Assembly: GCF_000482325.1 (NCBI RefSeq)
Contig: NZ_AXVA01000005.1
Coordinates: 199,653 to 263,652, forward strand
Source of the DNA: Bacillus sp. UNC438CL73TsuS30
Lineage (GTDB): Bacteria > Bacillota > Bacilli > Bacillales > Cytobacillaceae
DNA: 64,000 nucleotides
Direction: 5' to 3'
Below the pieces are notes generated by a model, which did no database searches, had not been told where the DNA came from, and worked only from the letters and a program-made list of their open reading frames with translations. Shown one piece after another: positions 1 to 9,355 of the stretch (the first letter of the stretch is position 1; each line of letters starts with the position of its first letter). The translations under genes and the position numbers were made by a program.

Positions 1-478
1 GCGCATTCGGACAGCTATGACTGACCCCAAGGGAAATCGAGTCCGAATCAAGGGTACATTCGGACAGCTATGACTGAAGCCAAGGGAAATCGAGTCCGAA
101 TCAAGAGCGCATTCGGACAGCTATGACTGACCCCAAGGGAAATCGAGTCCGAATCAAGGGAGCATTCGGACAGCTATGACTGAATCCAAGGGCAATCATG
201 TCCGAATCAGGGGCGCATTCGGACAGCTTTAACTGAACCCAAGGGAAATCGAGTCCGAATCAAGGGTACATTCGGACAGCTATGACTGAAGCCAAGGGCA
301 ATCGAGTCCGAATCAAGGGCGCATTCGGACAGCTATGACTGACCCCAAGGGCAATCGAGTCCGAATCAAGGGAGCATTCGGACAGCTATGACTGAAGCCA
401 AGGGCAATCATGTCCGAATCAAGGGTACATTCGGACAGCTTCGATGAATCCAAAGGCAATCGCGTCCGAATCAGAAGT
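1..478. repeat. Tandem array of a 53-bp repeat, nine copies
   Basis: The motif cattcggac recurs at 4, 57, 110, 163, 216, 269, 322, 375 and 428, exactly 53 bp apart. The last copy is one base shorter and more diverged. Each copy starts with ATTCGGAC and ends with GTCCGAAT, an 8-bp inverted repeat that could form a hairpin. The linkers run cgc-tac-cgc-agc-cgc-tac-cgc-agc-tac, and copies 4 and 8 share a catg variant, so four copies (212 bp) form a higher-order unit that has been duplicated. The array may extend left of the window. No gene is supported here. Confidence 0.95.
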
Positions 479-524
479 CTGGGAGAAATGTTAACCATTA
501 ATTCTGTACGAAAAACAACAATCT

Positions 525-554
525 TTGCGAAAACAGCCAAATTTGAATTATAAT
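525..554 (+). promoter_or_regulatory. Candidate sigmaA promoter before ysmA
   Basis: TTGCGA (525-530), an 18-bp spacer and TATAAT (549-554) lie 20 bp before the first start codon. The -35 matches the consensus at 4 of 6 positions and the -10 is perfect. It separates the repeat array from the gene. Confidence 0.5.
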
Positions 555-573
555 TAAGACTAAAGGGGAATGA

Positions 574-1080
574 ATGACTATTCATCTTGCGTGGAAAAGG
601 AGCGTGACAAATAAGATGGTGAAAGCAATTTATATAGATGATTTTCATAAGTGGCAGCATGAATTTGAATATTTTCTCCCAATCAGGGTTAGGTTTTCTG
701 AAACGGATATGTTTGGACATTTAAATAATACAGTTCCATTCGTTTATTTTGAGGAAGCCCGGACTGAATATTTGAAATCCATTGGTTTTATGGATGAGTG
801 GGTAAAGCCTGAAAGTGAGACATTTCCAGTTGTTGCTGATCTCCAATGTGATTTTTTACAGCAAATTTTTTTCGGTGAAAATTTAAAAGTATATGTAAAA
901 GCCGCTTCAGTCGGAAATTCCTCTGTCGATCTTCATTATATGGGCAAAAAAGAAGATGGTTCTGTTGGATTTGTAGGAAGAGGAACGCTTGTTCAAATCT
1001 CAAAAAAGGCTGGGAAAGGCGTTCCTTGGACAGAGAAAATGAGAAATCTGCTTGTACGGCATATCGATGTTAATATATAA
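574..1080 (+). CDS. ysmA: Acyl-CoA thioesterase, hotdog fold (YsmA-like)
   Basis: This is a single-domain 4-hydroxybenzoyl-CoA thioesterase-type protein, predicted to hydrolyse acyl-CoA thioesters in the cytoplasm; the substrate is unknown. The family signature is ETDMFGHLNN (residues 43-52), with Asp45 at the usual catalytic position. Length (168 aa) is slightly long for the family. ATG 574 follows AAGGGG with 5 nt spacing. An alternative ATG at 616, starting MVKAIYIDDF, follows AAAGGAG and would give 154 aa, closer to typical homologues. The gene lies directly before gerE, as ysmA does in B. subtilis. Identity is good; the start is uncertain. Confidence 0.85.
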   Translation: MTIHLAWKRSVTNKMVKAIYIDDFHKWQHEFEYFLPIRVRFSETDMFGHLNNTVPFVYFEEARTEYLKSIGFMDEWVKPESETFPVVADLQCDFLQQIFFGENLKVYVKAASVGNSSVDLHYMGKKEDGSVGFVGRGTLVQISKKAGKGVPWTEKMRNLLVRHIDVNI

Positions 1081-1115
1081 CGAAACAAAATCATTTTTCA
1101 GATAGTATTTATAGT

Positions 1116-1144
1116 CACTACATTTGTAGAGTTCACATAAGATA
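1116..1144 (+). promoter_or_regulatory. Predicted sigmaK promoter of gerE
   Basis: CACT (1116-1119), a 16-nt spacer and CATAAGATA (1136-1144) match the sigmaK consensus mACm-N16-CATAnnnTA except for the last base of the -35. GerE is transcribed by sigmaK RNA polymerase in B. subtilis, so position and context agree. Confidence 0.75.
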
Positions 1145-1208
1145 TGGTGACTAAATATATACCCACCCCACGGTTCATAACTGGCGAAGGCAAGGAGGGT
1201 CACAATAC

Positions 1209-1433
1209 TTGAAGGAGAATGATTATACTCACAAGCCATTACTCACCAAACGCGAAAGAGAAGTATTCGAACTGTTAGTACAAGACAAAACAACGAAGGA
1301 AATCGCTGGTGAATTATTTATAAGCGAAAAAACGGTTAGAAATCATATTTCCAATGCCATGCAAAAGCTTGGTGTTAAGGGGCGTTCACAAGCCGTTGTA
1401 GAGCTCCTTCGAATGGGAGAGCTAGAACTTTAA
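1209..1433 (+). CDS. gerE: GerE, late mother-cell transcription regulator
   Basis: GerE is a small LuxR/FixJ-type DNA-binding protein that activates and represses spore coat genes together with sigmaK in the mother cell. The protein is only the helix-turn-helix domain: [11 protein letters not shown] (13-23), recognition region [20 protein letters not shown] (30-49), and a closing helix. Length (74 aa) equals the B. subtilis protein. The start is TTG 1209, 8 nt after AAGGAGGGT (1192-1200). The gene has its own sigmaK-like promoter and a terminator. Confidence 0.97.
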   Translation: MKENDYTHKPLLTKREREVFELLVQDKTTKEIAGELFISEKTVRNHISNAMQKLGVKGRSQAVVELLRMGELEL

Positions 1434-1437
1434 TCAT

Positions 1438-1475
1438 GACCGGCATCCTTTTTTGGGAGGCCGGTTCATATTTTT
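1438..1475 (+). terminator. Likely terminator after gerE
   Basis: ACCGGC (1439-1444) pairs with GCCGGT (1460-1465), with further CC/GG pairing inside. A T-rich stretch follows. The U-tract is interrupted. Confidence 0.6.
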
Positions 1476-1676
1476 ATAAAGTTATTTTCATAGTGGATGC
1501 GGGTGTAAAACGCCGTATTCGTTTTTTTTTGAAAAAAAGAACGCTTCATGTTTCTGCTTGAAATTTAAGCGAAAAAAGTAGAAAATAAATACAAGCTTAA
1601 CTCATCTTTTGAGAAAACAACTCGTTAAGCGGCGCTTTAAGTTGAGGGGAAAGCATATTATAGGAGTGTATAATAC

Positions 1677-2126
1677 ATGAAACTCGAAAATTCACAAAAA
1701 GTGAACGGGGAAATAGTGGCGAATATTGAAAAAGATTTACGGTACATATCCGGGATTATTAAACAAAAAGGAAGAGAAATGTTAAGTAATTATAAAATTA
1801 CTCCTCCCCAGTTTGTTGCCCTGCAGTGGCTTTTTGAAGATGGCGATATGACAATTGGGGAATTATCTAATAAAATGTTTCTTGCCTGTAGTACCACTAC
1901 AGATTTAGTCGATCGCATGGAGAAAAATCAACTCCTTGTCCGGGTTAAAGATCCGAATGATCGCCGAGTAGTGAGAATTCATCTGCTCGAGGAAGGCGAA
2001 CGAATTATCAATGAGGTTATCAAGAAGCGTCAAGTATATTTAGAGGAAATCTTAAAAAACTTTACCACAGATGAGATTCTTCTGGTCCAAAACAATTTAA
2101 GTAAACTGCATCAGGAAATGCGTTAA
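1677..2126 (+). CDS. ysmB: MarR-family transcriptional regulator (YsmB-like)
   Basis: This is a winged-helix DNA-binding protein of the MarR family, usually a dimeric repressor released by small ligands or oxidants. The wHTH spans about residues 45-105. It contains [27 protein letters not shown] and the wing motif KDPNDRRVV (91-99), with the conserved DxRR arginines. Length (149 aa) is standard. The place between gerE and racE matches ysmB in B. subtilis. The racemase gene begins 16 bp downstream, so the two are probably co-transcribed. No ligand or target can be deduced. Confidence 0.9.
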   Translation: MKLENSQKVNGEIVANIEKDLRYISGIIKQKGREMLSNYKITPPQFVALQWLFEDGDMTIGELSNKMFLACSTTTDLVDRMEKNQLLVRVKDPNDRRVVRIHLLEEGERIINEVIKKRQVYLEEILKNFTTDEILLVQNNLSKLHQEMR

Positions 2127-2142
2127 GAATGAGGCGAGAAGC

Positions 2143-2937
2143 TTGAAACAACCAATAGGTGTAATTGATTCCGGCGTTGGAGGGTTAACGGTTGCAAAGG
2201 AAATAATGCGACAGCTGCCAAATGAAAAAATCATTTATTTGGGAGATACGGCACGTTGTCCTTATGGGCCAAGACCAACAAAGGAAGTTAGAAAATTCAC
2301 TTGGGAATTAACAACCTTTTTATTAGAAAAACAGATTAAAATGCTGGTCATCGCTTGCAATACGGCAACAGCTGTTGCTTTGGATGAAATTCGGAGGGAA
2401 TTAAAAATTCCAGTGATCGGAGTCATTTATCCAGGAGCGCGGGCCGCGATAAAGCGAACAAAAAACTATCGGGTTGGTATTATAGGCACCCAGGTTACCG
2501 TAGAAAGTGGCGCTTATGAAAAGGCATTAAAATCGTTAAACAGCAGGCTGTTTGTGAAAGCCCATGCCTGTCCAAAATTTGTTCCGCTGGTTGAAAGCGG
2601 CGAATATGACGGGGCGATTGCGGAAAAAATTGTTACGCAATCCTTGCAGCCGATGTTAAATTTAAATTTAGATACATTAATTTTAGGATGCACGCATTAT
2701 CCGTTGCTTGGACCGCTTATTAAAAAAGTAATGGGTCCGGAGGTTAACGTGATTAGTTCCGGTGATGAAACTGCGAGAGAAATCAGTGCCATCCTTCAAT
2801 ACAACGGCCAGCTCGAAGAATCTGAGGACGAGCCGGAGCACGAGTTTATTACTACCGGATCAAGAGGAATCTTTTCCAAGATCGCCTCGGAATGGCTGGA
2901 CATGCCGGTTGACAATGTACAAAAAATTAAATTATAA
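2143..2937 (+). CDS. racE: Glutamate racemase
   Basis: The enzyme interconverts L- and D-glutamate, supplying D-Glu for peptidoglycan. The N-terminus [14 protein letters not shown] (4-17) is the family signature. The two catalytic cysteines are Cys72 in ACNTATA and Cys183 in LGCTHYPLL. Length (264 aa) is normal. The start is TTG 2143 after a modest GAGGCGAG site; no better start gives the conserved N-terminus. It lies directly behind the MarR gene and ends at a strong terminator. B. subtilis RacE/MurI occupies the same place. Confidence 0.97.
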   Translation: MKQPIGVIDSGVGGLTVAKEIMRQLPNEKIIYLGDTARCPYGPRPTKEVRKFTWELTTFLLEKQIKMLVIACNTATAVALDEIRRELKIPVIGVIYPGARAAIKRTKNYRVGIIGTQVTVESGAYEKALKSLNSRLFVKAHACPKFVPLVESGEYDGAIAEKIVTQSLQPMLNLNLDTLILGCTHYPLLGPLIKKVMGPEVNVISSGDETAREISAILQYNGQLEESEDEPEHEFITTGSRGIFSKIASEWLDMPVDNVQKIKL

Positions 2938-2939
2938 AT

Positions 2940-2972
2940 GGGAGCTCCTCTGGGGGCTCATTTGTTTTTAAA
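2940..2972 (+). terminator. Terminator after racE
   Basis: GAGCTCC (2942-2948) pairs with GGGGCTC (2953-2959), one G-U pair, followed by a T-rich tail. Confidence 0.8.
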
Positions 2973-3071
2973 AAGTTTTTTAGAGAATGTCCAAATTTTT
3001 TTTTCAAGACGGTCTAAATTTCCGGAAGGCTCGTATACATGGTAGTACAAACTGTCTTGGGAGGGAATTGT

Positions 3072-4130
3072 ATGTCTAAAAATAAAAATAAAGCAGTCAT
3101 CCTTGTGTCGGCTATGTTTGCTTCGAGCGTTCTATTATCAGGCTGTGGCTTATTTAATACTGAAACGGAAAAGAAAATCGACCCGCCGAAATCCGTCTCC
3201 ATGGACACTGGAAAAACGGTAAGCAAAGAAACAGTGGCTAAAACCGAAAATGCAAAAAACACCATCAAAACAGAACTATACCTCATCGATAAAAATGGCT
3301 ATGTAGTGCCGCAGACAATAGCACTGCCGAAAAAAAGTTCTACCGCAACACAAGCTCTCGAATACTTAGTAGATAACGGACCCGTTGAAGATATGCTGCC
3401 AAACGGATTTAGAGCAGTCATCCCGGCAGAAACTTCATTGTCTGTTAACATTAAGGATGGCGTAGCCCATGTTGATTTTTCAAAGGAATTTAAAAACTAT
3501 CAACCTGAAGACGAGTTGAAAATTCTTCAATCCATTACCTGGACATTAACCCAATTTGACTCCGTTAAGTCCGTACAGTTATCCATGACCGGGCATCCAT
3601 TAACCGAAATGCCGGTAAACGGTACACCAATCAGTGATCACTTAACGAGATCCATCGGAATCAATATTGATACAACGGATGTTGTAGACATTACCAATAC
3701 AAAACCGGTAACCGTATACTATATTGGCGGTGAAAAAGAAGGCTCGTACTACTATGTACCGGTAACACGACGGGTTAGCAATAATGTAACCGATAATATC
3801 ACTGCTGCTGTAAATGAATTAATTGAAGGGCCAAGTCAGAAGTCAAACCTTCTTTCAGAGTTTATGTCTGACGCAAAACTTCTTGAAGCGCCAAAAGTGG
3901 AAAATGGACAGGTGACATTGAACTTTAATGAGAATATTTATGGAAGCTTCGAAGAAAAGGAGATTTCGCAGGCCGTGTTAAACACTCTTGTATTATCATT
4001 AACAGAACAGCCGGGAATTGAAAAAGTTGCAATCGAAGTGAAAGGGAAAGCAGGGCTCAAAAATGAACAGGGTAAAAAAATATCTGAGCCTGTAACTCGT
4101 CCGGAAAAAGTAAATACAGGTAGTTTTTAA
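3072..4130 (+). CDS. gerM: GerM, sporulation and germination lipoprotein
   Basis: GerM is a membrane-attached protein needed for normal sporulation and spore germination. A lipoprotein signal peptide ends in the lipobox LSGC (Cys25). Two GerMN domains follow, at about residues 75-195 and 215-330. They share the pattern of a TEL(Y)xxD/TVYYI strand and a VHVDFS/VTLNFNEN strand. ATG 3072 is chosen because GGGAGGG (3059-3065) sits 6 nt before it. An upstream in-frame ATG at 3039 would add 11 residues before the signal peptide and lacks a ribosome site. Length is 352 aa. Confidence 0.93.
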   Translation: MSKNKNKAVILVSAMFASSVLLSGCGLFNTETEKKIDPPKSVSMDTGKTVSKETVAKTENAKNTIKTELYLIDKNGYVVPQTIALPKKSSTATQALEYLVDNGPVEDMLPNGFRAVIPAETSLSVNIKDGVAHVDFSKEFKNYQPEDELKILQSITWTLTQFDSVKSVQLSMTGHPLTEMPVNGTPISDHLTRSIGINIDTTDVVDITNTKPVTVYYIGGEKEGSYYYVPVTRRVSNNVTDNITAAVNELIEGPSQKSNLLSEFMSDAKLLEAPKVENGQVTLNFNENIYGSFEEKEISQAVLNTLVLSLTEQPGIEKVAIEVKGKAGLKNEQGKKISEPVTRPEKVNTGSF

Positions 4131-4164
4131 AAAAAGTTTTTTGTTATACTATATAATGACCATG

Positions 4165-4200
4165 AAAGAGGTTGGCTTCCCGCCGCCTCTTCTTTATTTG
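4165..4200 (+). terminator. Terminator after gerM
   Basis: AAGAGG (4166-4171) pairs with CCTCTT (4186-4191), with an inner GGC/GCC pairing, followed by a T-rich tail. A second inverted repeat (TCTGGC 4201-4206 / GCCAGA 4249-4254) lies before rph. Confidence 0.7.
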
Positions 4201-4303
4201 TCTGGCTCTTTAGCGTCCTTAAAAAGACGATTATGCTTTTCTATTTGCCAGATAGGCCGGCTTATACCAACAAGGCGAGCTTGATCATGAAGGAGGAAGG
4301 TTA

Positions 4304-5059
4304 GTGCGTGTTGATGGACGTGAACCATTGCAGTTAAGACCCATACATATTGAAACAAACTATTTAATGCATCCGGAAGGCTCGGTGCTCATTTCTGTTG
4401 GGGACACAAAAGTAATTTGCACCGCTACAATTGAAGACCGGGTGCCGCACTTTATGAGGGGAGAAGGCAAAGGCTGGATTACAGCGGAATATTCGATGCT
4501 CCCAAGAGCGACGGCATCAAGGAATATCCGAGAATCTTCTAAAGGGAAAGTGTCCGGGCGTACCATGGAAATTCAGCGGCTGATTGGCCGTGCCTTAAGG
4601 GCTATTGTAGATTTAAAGTCTTTAGGGGAAAAAACAGTTTGGATTGATTGTGATGTCATTCAGGCTGACGGAGGAACCCGTACGGCTTCCATTACCGGAG
4701 CATTTGTCGCGATGACGCTTGCTTTAAATGAATTAGCCGAAAAAAGAGCGATAAAATTCCCCATCACTGATTTCCTGGCAGCGACCAGTGTCGGAATTTT
4801 AGAAGAGAACACAACCATCCTAGATTTAAATTACCCGGAGGACTCCGGTGCTTTGGTTGACATGAATGTTGTCATGACCGGAAGCGGAGAATTTGTTGAA
4901 CTGCAGGGAACAGGTGAGGAAGCTACTTTCTCTTACAACCAGCTTCAAGAATTACTTCATGCAGCACAAGCCGGATTGAGTGAGCTTTTTGAGCATCAAA
5001 AAATTGCTCTTGGTGCAGACATAACCGAAAAAATTGAAGAAAGAAGAAAGAATAAATGA
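4304..5059 (+). CDS. rph: Ribonuclease PH
   Basis: This phosphate-dependent 3'-to-5' exoribonuclease trims the 3' ends of tRNA precursors and other RNAs and works as a hexamer. The N-terminus [13 protein letters not shown] and the blocks [18 protein letters not shown] and [17 protein letters not shown] are typical. Length is 251 aa. The start is GTG 4304, 7 nt after AGGAGG (4291-4296). It overlaps the next gene by 4 nt (ATGA), so rph, rdgB and ysnB form one operon, as in B. subtilis. Confidence 0.97.
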   Translation: MRVDGREPLQLRPIHIETNYLMHPEGSVLISVGDTKVICTATIEDRVPHFMRGEGKGWITAEYSMLPRATASRNIRESSKGKVSGRTMEIQRLIGRALRAIVDLKSLGEKTVWIDCDVIQADGGTRTASITGAFVAMTLALNELAEKRAIKFPITDFLAATSVGILEENTTILDLNYPEDSGALVDMNVVMTGSGEFVELQGTGEEATFSYNQLQELLHAAQAGLSELFEHQKIALGADITEKIEERRKNK

Positions 5060-5667
5060 GAGAAGTTATTATTGCTACTAAAAACCCCGGAAAAGCGAGA
5101 GAATTTGAGAGTATTTTTGCCAAAAGGGGAATCGAAGTCAAAACACTATTAGATTTTCCAGAGATACCTGATGTAGAGGAAACAGGAACTACTTTTGAGG
5201 CAAATGCCATCCTTAAAGCAGAAGCGATCTCTAAGGCCTTGAATAAAATGGTCATTGGAGACGACTCCGGTTTAATTGTGGATGTATTAGAAGGCAGACC
5301 TGGTATCTATTCAGCCCGATATGCCGGAGAACATAAAAATGATCAGGACAATATTGATAAGGTTCTTTTTGAGCTAAAGGATGTCCCTGAGGAAGAGCGG
5401 AAGGCAAGATTTTATTGTGCACTGGCTGTGGCTGTGCCAAATCAAGAAACGATGACGGTTTCGGGAACTTGTGAAGGCCGGATTTTAACAGAAAGAAAAG
5501 GGACGCACGGCTTTGGTTACGATCCGATTTTTTATGTTCCGAATTTGGGACTTGCAATGGCTGAGCTCCCTTCAGAGGAAAAAAATAAAATCAGCCACCG
5601 CGCAAACGCCTTAAAGAAGCTTGATACGGTGCTGGATTCAATTTTAGAAAGAGCAAATCAATCATGA
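5056..5667 (+). CDS. rdgB: XTP/dITP diphosphatase (RdgB/HAM1 family)
   Basis: This house-cleaning enzyme hydrolyses dITP, ITP and XTP to monophosphates and keeps deaminated purines out of nucleic acids. Diagnostic segments are the N-terminal [12 protein letters not shown] (7-18), [24 protein letters not shown] and [10 protein letters not shown]. Length (203 aa) fits the family. It is translationally coupled on both sides through 4-nt overlaps with rph and ysnB. It corresponds to ysnA in B. subtilis. Confidence 0.96.
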   Translation: MREVIIATKNPGKAREFESIFAKRGIEVKTLLDFPEIPDVEETGTTFEANAILKAEAISKALNKMVIGDDSGLIVDVLEGRPGIYSARYAGEHKNDQDNIDKVLFELKDVPEEERKARFYCALAVAVPNQETMTVSGTCEGRILTERKGTHGFGYDPIFYVPNLGLAMAELPSEEKNKISHRANALKKLDTVLDSILERANQS

Positions 5668-6182
5668 GCAAAATTTTGATTGTCAGTGATAGTCACGGAA
5701 TGACAAAAGAGCTTGAAATTCTGCGGGACAGACATATGAAAGATGTCGATTTAATGATTCATTGTGGAGATTCGCAGTTAATGCCAGATGACCAAGCGAT
5801 TTCAGGGTTTGTCACCGTATTAGGGAATTGTGATTTCGGTGGTTATCCTTTAGAAGTGATCGAAGAGGTAACTGGCCGGAAAATTTTCGTTACGCACGGG
5901 CATAAGTATTCGGTTAAGTCATCTTTGATGAATTTAAAGTATAAGGCGCAAGAGGTAAACGCCGATATTGTTTGTTTCGGGCATTCCCATATATTAGGGG
6001 CGGAGGTCATTGGTGGAACCTTGTTTTTGAACCCCGGAAGCCTTCGGCTGCCTCGGGAGCGCTTTGAAAAAACGTACGTTATTCTAGACCTAGCAGATGA
6101 AAAAATAAAGATGACTGTTTTTGAATTGAACGGTCGTGAATTAGTCGATTTAGGCTATGAATTTACCTTGCCGACAAGATAA
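5664..6182 (+). CDS. ysnB: YfcE/MJ0936-type metallophosphoesterase (YsnB)
   Basis: This is a dinuclear-metal phosphoesterase with a calcineurin-like fold and unknown natural substrate. Metal-ligand motifs are in order: SDSHG (Asp9, His11), HCGDS (Asp36), GNCD (Asn55), THGH (His78, His80) and GHSH (His107, His109). Length is 172 aa. It is the last gene of the rph operon, overlapping rdgB by 4 nt and followed by a terminator. Confidence 0.93.
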   Translation: MSKILIVSDSHGMTKELEILRDRHMKDVDLMIHCGDSQLMPDDQAISGFVTVLGNCDFGGYPLEVIEEVTGRKIFVTHGHKYSVKSSLMNLKYKAQEVNADIVCFGHSHILGAEVIGGTLFLNPGSLRLPRERFEKTYVILDLADEKIKMTVFELNGRELVDLGYEFTLPTR

Positions 6183-6183
6183 T

Positions 6184-6216
6184 GGGGAGTGTATCTCCCT
6201 ATTTCTTGTTTTTAAA
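6184..6216 (+). terminator. Terminator after ysnB
   Basis: GGGAG (6185-6189) pairs with CTCCC (6195-6199), followed by a T-rich tract. Confidence 0.7.
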
Positions 6217-6233
6217 AAACAGCAAATTTATTA

Positions 6234-6262
6234 TTGACTTTTATTTTTTAGGACTATATAAT
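6234..6262 (+). promoter_or_regulatory. SigmaA promoter of the tRNA gene
   Basis: TTGACT (6234-6239), a 17-bp spacer and TATAAT (6257-6262) form a near-perfect promoter. It ends 26 bp before the tRNA. Confidence 0.85.
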
Positions 6263-6288
6263 AAATCTTGTCTTTGATAAATGACTAC

Positions 6289-6365
6289 GTCCCAGTAGCT
6301 CAGCAGGATAGAGCATACGCCTTCTAAGCGTACGGTCGGGAGTTCGAATCTCTCCTGGGACGCCA
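6289..6365 (+). tRNA. tRNA-Arg (anticodon UCU)
   Basis: The acceptor stem is GTCCCAG (6289-6295) with CTGGGAC (6355-6361), then discriminator G and an encoded CCA. The anticodon stem TACGC/GCGTA encloses the loop CTTCTAA, giving anticodon TCT, which reads AGA. The T-arm contains GTTCGAATC. A single tRNA with its own promoter and terminator stands at this place. Confidence 0.97.
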
Positions 6366-6386
6366 TCTACATACCAAATGAACTTT

Positions 6387-6420
6387 ACTCACCCAGAAAA
6401 AGGTGAGTTTTTTTGTTTTT
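6387..6420 (+). terminator. Terminator after tRNA-Arg
   Basis: ACTCACC (6387-6393) pairs with GGTGAGT (6402-6408), followed by a run of T. Confidence 0.85.
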
Positions 6421-6470
6421 TACCTAATTCATGCTACACTAATTTTCATCAACCATAAGGGCGGAATTTT

Positions 6471-7502
6471 ATGAAAAAACGGGAACGAGTTAAAAGAAAA
6501 GAGAATGTAATCTTCTTTCCCGGGCTAGAACAGCGATTAACGGAAAAGGGCTTAGAAAGCTTGCAATTAAAAAAGTTTGAAGAAGCCATCGAGCTTTTAG
6601 AAGGCGCGAAAGAACTTGATCCGGAAAATGGCGATGTCCTAATGGGCTTAGTCTTAGCCTATTTTGAAGCCGGTGCTTACCGCAAAGCAAAAAAACTTGC
6701 AAACGAACTTTTACTTAAAGGAATCGGCGATTATTATCAGATGGTCGATTTATATTTGACCATTCTAATCCAGCTGCACGAATATCAAGAAATTGTTTCA
6801 ACGATTGAAGTCTTATTGGATGAAAAAGAAATACCACCCGAAAAACAGGATCATTTTCTAACCATCCTGCAATTTAGCAAAAGGATGGCGGAACAGAATC
6901 AAGCAGATGTGGAAAATGACAATTCGGATGAAACTGGTCTAATGAACAAAAGCCTGAACCTTTTTTCCTTACAAAATACAACCGAACAAATGCTGCTTCT
7001 ATCCAAACTGGCGGAGAGGAACATTAGACCTTATATAGAGGAAATTAAAGCCTATCTAATCGCAGAAACAGGACAGTCCTTTTTTAAAACAACCCTGCTA
7101 ACTCTACTAAAAGAGCAGGAATATGACAAGGAAATCGAGGTCCAAAAGTTTCATCAGATCATCAAGATTATCCCGACAAAATTGCCTGAAGTTCATGCCC
7201 AGCCCAGGATGGAAAAAATCATAGAACATTTAGAAGATTATCTGGAAAATAGTAACCCGGTTTTATTGTCGGATATAACAGGTATGGTAGAACGAATCTT
7301 TTTTATCAGCTATCCTTTCGAGCTGGAGCCGAAGAATGCTAAAGCATGGGCAGCAGCCTTTCATGTTCTAGCAGAGGAATACATGGGAAACGATGCAGAA
7401 ATAATTGATAGAGCGGAAGAATACGGTGTTCCCAGTGAAGAAATCAATCTAGCAATCGTTAAAATACGAGAAATAGAAGAAATTTCTTACCCTAATTTTT
7501 AG
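6471..7502 (+). CDS. ysoA: TPR-repeat protein YsoA
   Basis: This cytoplasmic tetratricopeptide-repeat protein has no known biochemical role. Helical TPR-like repeats are visible in the N-terminal 100 residues (LESLQLKKFEEAIELLEGAKELDPENGDVLMGL...). The rest is helical and acidic, without a recognised domain. Length (343 aa) and position directly before tig match B. subtilis YsoA. TPR proteins usually mediate protein contacts; a link to trigger factor is only inferred from the position. Confidence 0.85.
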   Translation: MKKRERVKRKENVIFFPGLEQRLTEKGLESLQLKKFEEAIELLEGAKELDPENGDVLMGLVLAYFEAGAYRKAKKLANELLLKGIGDYYQMVDLYLTILIQLHEYQEIVSTIEVLLDEKEIPPEKQDHFLTILQFSKRMAEQNQADVENDNSDETGLMNKSLNLFSLQNTTEQMLLLSKLAERNIRPYIEEIKAYLIAETGQSFFKTTLLTLLKEQEYDKEIEVQKFHQIIKIIPTKLPEVHAQPRMEKIIEHLEDYLENSNPVLLSDITGMVERIFFISYPFELEPKNAKAWAAAFHVLAEEYMGNDAEIIDRAEEYGVPSEEINLAIVKIREIEEISYPNF

Positions 7503-7510
7503 GCAGTGTG

Positions 7511-7538
7511 TTGAAAGAAATCAATCCTATGATATAAT
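7511..7538 (+). promoter_or_regulatory. SigmaA promoter of tig
   Basis: TTGAAA (7511-7516), a 16-bp spacer and TATAAT (7533-7538) lie in the ysoA-tig gap, so tig has its own promoter. Confidence 0.75.
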
Positions 7539-7667
7539 GTAGGGGTCGCATTCTGAAGAAATTCGATATTTTACAACAAAAAGTGGATAATGACTTGATA
7601 GAACAAGACATATTCATACAATTCGTTACGAATGAAATGAGAATAGATGTTGGAGGGAAAAAACGGT

Positions 7668-8945
7668 ATGACAGCTAAGTGGGAAAAGTTAGAAGGAAAC
7701 CGCGGTGTTCTTACAGTTGAAGTAAGTGCTGAGGAAGTAAGCAAAGGATTAGACGCAGCTTTCCAAAAAGTTGTAAAACAAGTAAATGTTCCAGGATTCC
7801 GTAAAGGAAAAATGCCTCGTGGCATGTTTGAAAAGCGTTTTGGTGTTGAATCACTATATCAAGATGCTTTGGATTTCATTCTTCCAGAAGCATATGGAAA
7901 TGCAATCGATGAAACAGGCATCGAGCCAGTTGATCGTCCTGATATTGATATTGAGCAAATGGAAAAAGGCAAAGAGCTTATCTTCAAAGCTACTGTTACT
8001 GTAAAGCCTGAAGTGAAATTAGGCGAGTACAAAGGCTTAGAAGTAGAAGAACTTGATACAAATGTTACAGATGAAGACGTACAAAAAGAATTAGAAACAC
8101 TTCAAAATCGTCAAGCTGAGCTTGTTGTAAAAGAAGAAGGTAAAGCTGAAAACGGCGATACTGTTATCCTCGACTTTGAAGGTTTCGTTGATGGCGAAGC
8201 ATTTGAAGGCGGAAAAGCAGAAAACCACTCACTTGAGTTAGGTTCTGGCTCTTTCATTCCTGGCTTTGAAGAGCAGCTTGTTGGAGTTGCTGCCGGCGAA
8301 TCAAAAGACGTAGAAGTATCTTTCCCTGAAGAATATCATGCTGCAGAGCTTGCAGGTAAGCCAGCAGTTTTCAAAGTAACTGTTCATGAAATTAAAGGAA
8401 AAGAACTTCCAACACTCGATGATGAGTTTGCAAAAGATGTAGATGAAGAAGTTGAAACATTGGATGCATTAAAAGAAAAAATCAAAACTCGTTTAGAAGA
8501 CAGCAAAAAGCATGAAGCAGAGCATCACCTACGTGATACTGTAGTGGAAAAAGCAGCTGAAAATGCTGAAGTAGAAATCCCAGCTGTTATGATCGATAGC
8601 GAAGTAAACCGTATGCTTCAAGAGTTCGAACAACGCTTGCAAATGCAAGGTATGAACCTTGAGCTTTACTTCCAATTCTCAGGTCAAGATGAAAATGCCC
8701 TTCGCGAGCAAATGAAAGAAGAAGCAGCTAAGCGTGTACGTGTAAACTTAACGCTTGAAGCAATTGCGAAGGCAGAAAATCTTGAGGCAACTGATGAAGA
8801 CGTTAATGCTGAACTTGAAAAAATGGCTGGCATGTATAACATGACAGTTGACAACATTAAAGCAGCACTTGGCGGAGTTGAAGGAATTAAAGCAGATCTT
8901 CAGCTTAAAAAAGCAGTTGACTTTCTTATTGAAAACAAAAAATAA
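7668..8945 (+). CDS. tig: Trigger factor
   Basis: Trigger factor is the ribosome-bound chaperone and peptidyl-prolyl isomerase that meets nascent chains at the exit tunnel. The N-terminal ribosome-binding domain carries GFRKGK (43-48). The FKBP-like isomerase domain spans about 155-245 ([20 protein letters not shown]... FIPGFEEQL). The C-terminal helical chaperone arms follow. ATG 7668 is chosen over the in-frame ATG 7647 because TGGAGGG (7651-7657) lies before it and homologues begin M(S/T)xKWEKxEGN. Length is 425 aa. Confidence 0.97.
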   Translation: MTAKWEKLEGNRGVLTVEVSAEEVSKGLDAAFQKVVKQVNVPGFRKGKMPRGMFEKRFGVESLYQDALDFILPEAYGNAIDETGIEPVDRPDIDIEQMEKGKELIFKATVTVKPEVKLGEYKGLEVEELDTNVTDEDVQKELETLQNRQAELVVKEEGKAENGDTVILDFEGFVDGEAFEGGKAENHSLELGSGSFIPGFEEQLVGVAAGESKDVEVSFPEEYHAAELAGKPAVFKVTVHEIKGKELPTLDDEFAKDVDEEVETLDALKEKIKTRLEDSKKHEAEHHLRDTVVEKAAENAEVEIPAVMIDSEVNRMLQEFEQRLQMQGMNLELYFQFSGQDENALREQMKEEAAKRVRVNLTLEAIAKAENLEATDEDVNAELEKMAGMYNMTVDNIKAALGGVEGIKADLQLKKAVDFLIENKK

Positions 8946-8956
8946 TTAATTTTTAG

Positions 8957-8990
8957 CAAGGCACGATTCCATCGTGCCTTGTTTTATACA
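8957..8990 (+). terminator. Terminator after tig
   Basis: CAAGGCACGA (8957-8966) pairs with TCGTGCCTTG (8972-8981), a perfect 10-bp stem with a 5-nt loop and T-rich tail. Confidence 0.9.
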
Positions 8991-9355
8991 TTTTATCGAT
9001 TACATATTATAATAGGGGTAGGGAAACCTTTTTATTAAACCTCATGAAAAGCCTTATACATTTTTGCAGATGGGCAGGAAAAATGGAATTACATATCGAA
9101 TTAAATTAAACCAAACGGATTTAAGGTTGATTTTTTAAAATTTTGGTTATGCTTAATGGGTACATAAGTTTCTGTTATGATGGCGAATCCCAGTAAATTT
9201 AACAGTAGCAAACATAAGGCTTTTTATTTCCAGTCCATCGGCAACATGTGTTACAATGCAATACATACCACTAAAAATAGAAGAAAAAGATTCGAATTTA
9301 TTTGGGATTCGCAGCTTTAAAATTGTGTGACAACAAGTATCAAGGGGTGAAAAGA
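8991..9355 (+). other. Long leader region before clpX, no gene seen
   Basis: About 365 bp without a credible ORF. Two promoter-like -10 elements are present: TATAAT near 9008-9013 in an AT-rich stretch, and TACAAT at 9252-9257. Neither has a convincing -35. No CtsR-type direct repeat was recognised. Confidence 0.5.

Noticed and set aside
1..478. Possible CRISPR array
   Set aside because: The repeat fills the whole 53-bp period with only small variations, so there are no unique spacers, and no cas genes are present.
313..720. Minus-strand ORF of 135 codons through the 53-bp array
   Set aside because: Its C-terminal half is the repeat translated (recurring LIRTRLPL), it lacks a ribosome site and it overlaps ysmA.
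3014..3286. Minus-strand ORF opposite the start of gerM
   Set aside because: Shadow of the signal peptide region; no ribosome site or domain.
4152..4157. TATAAT before rph as its promoter
   Set aside because: No -35 is present and a terminator lies between it and rph, so it was left out as a promoter.
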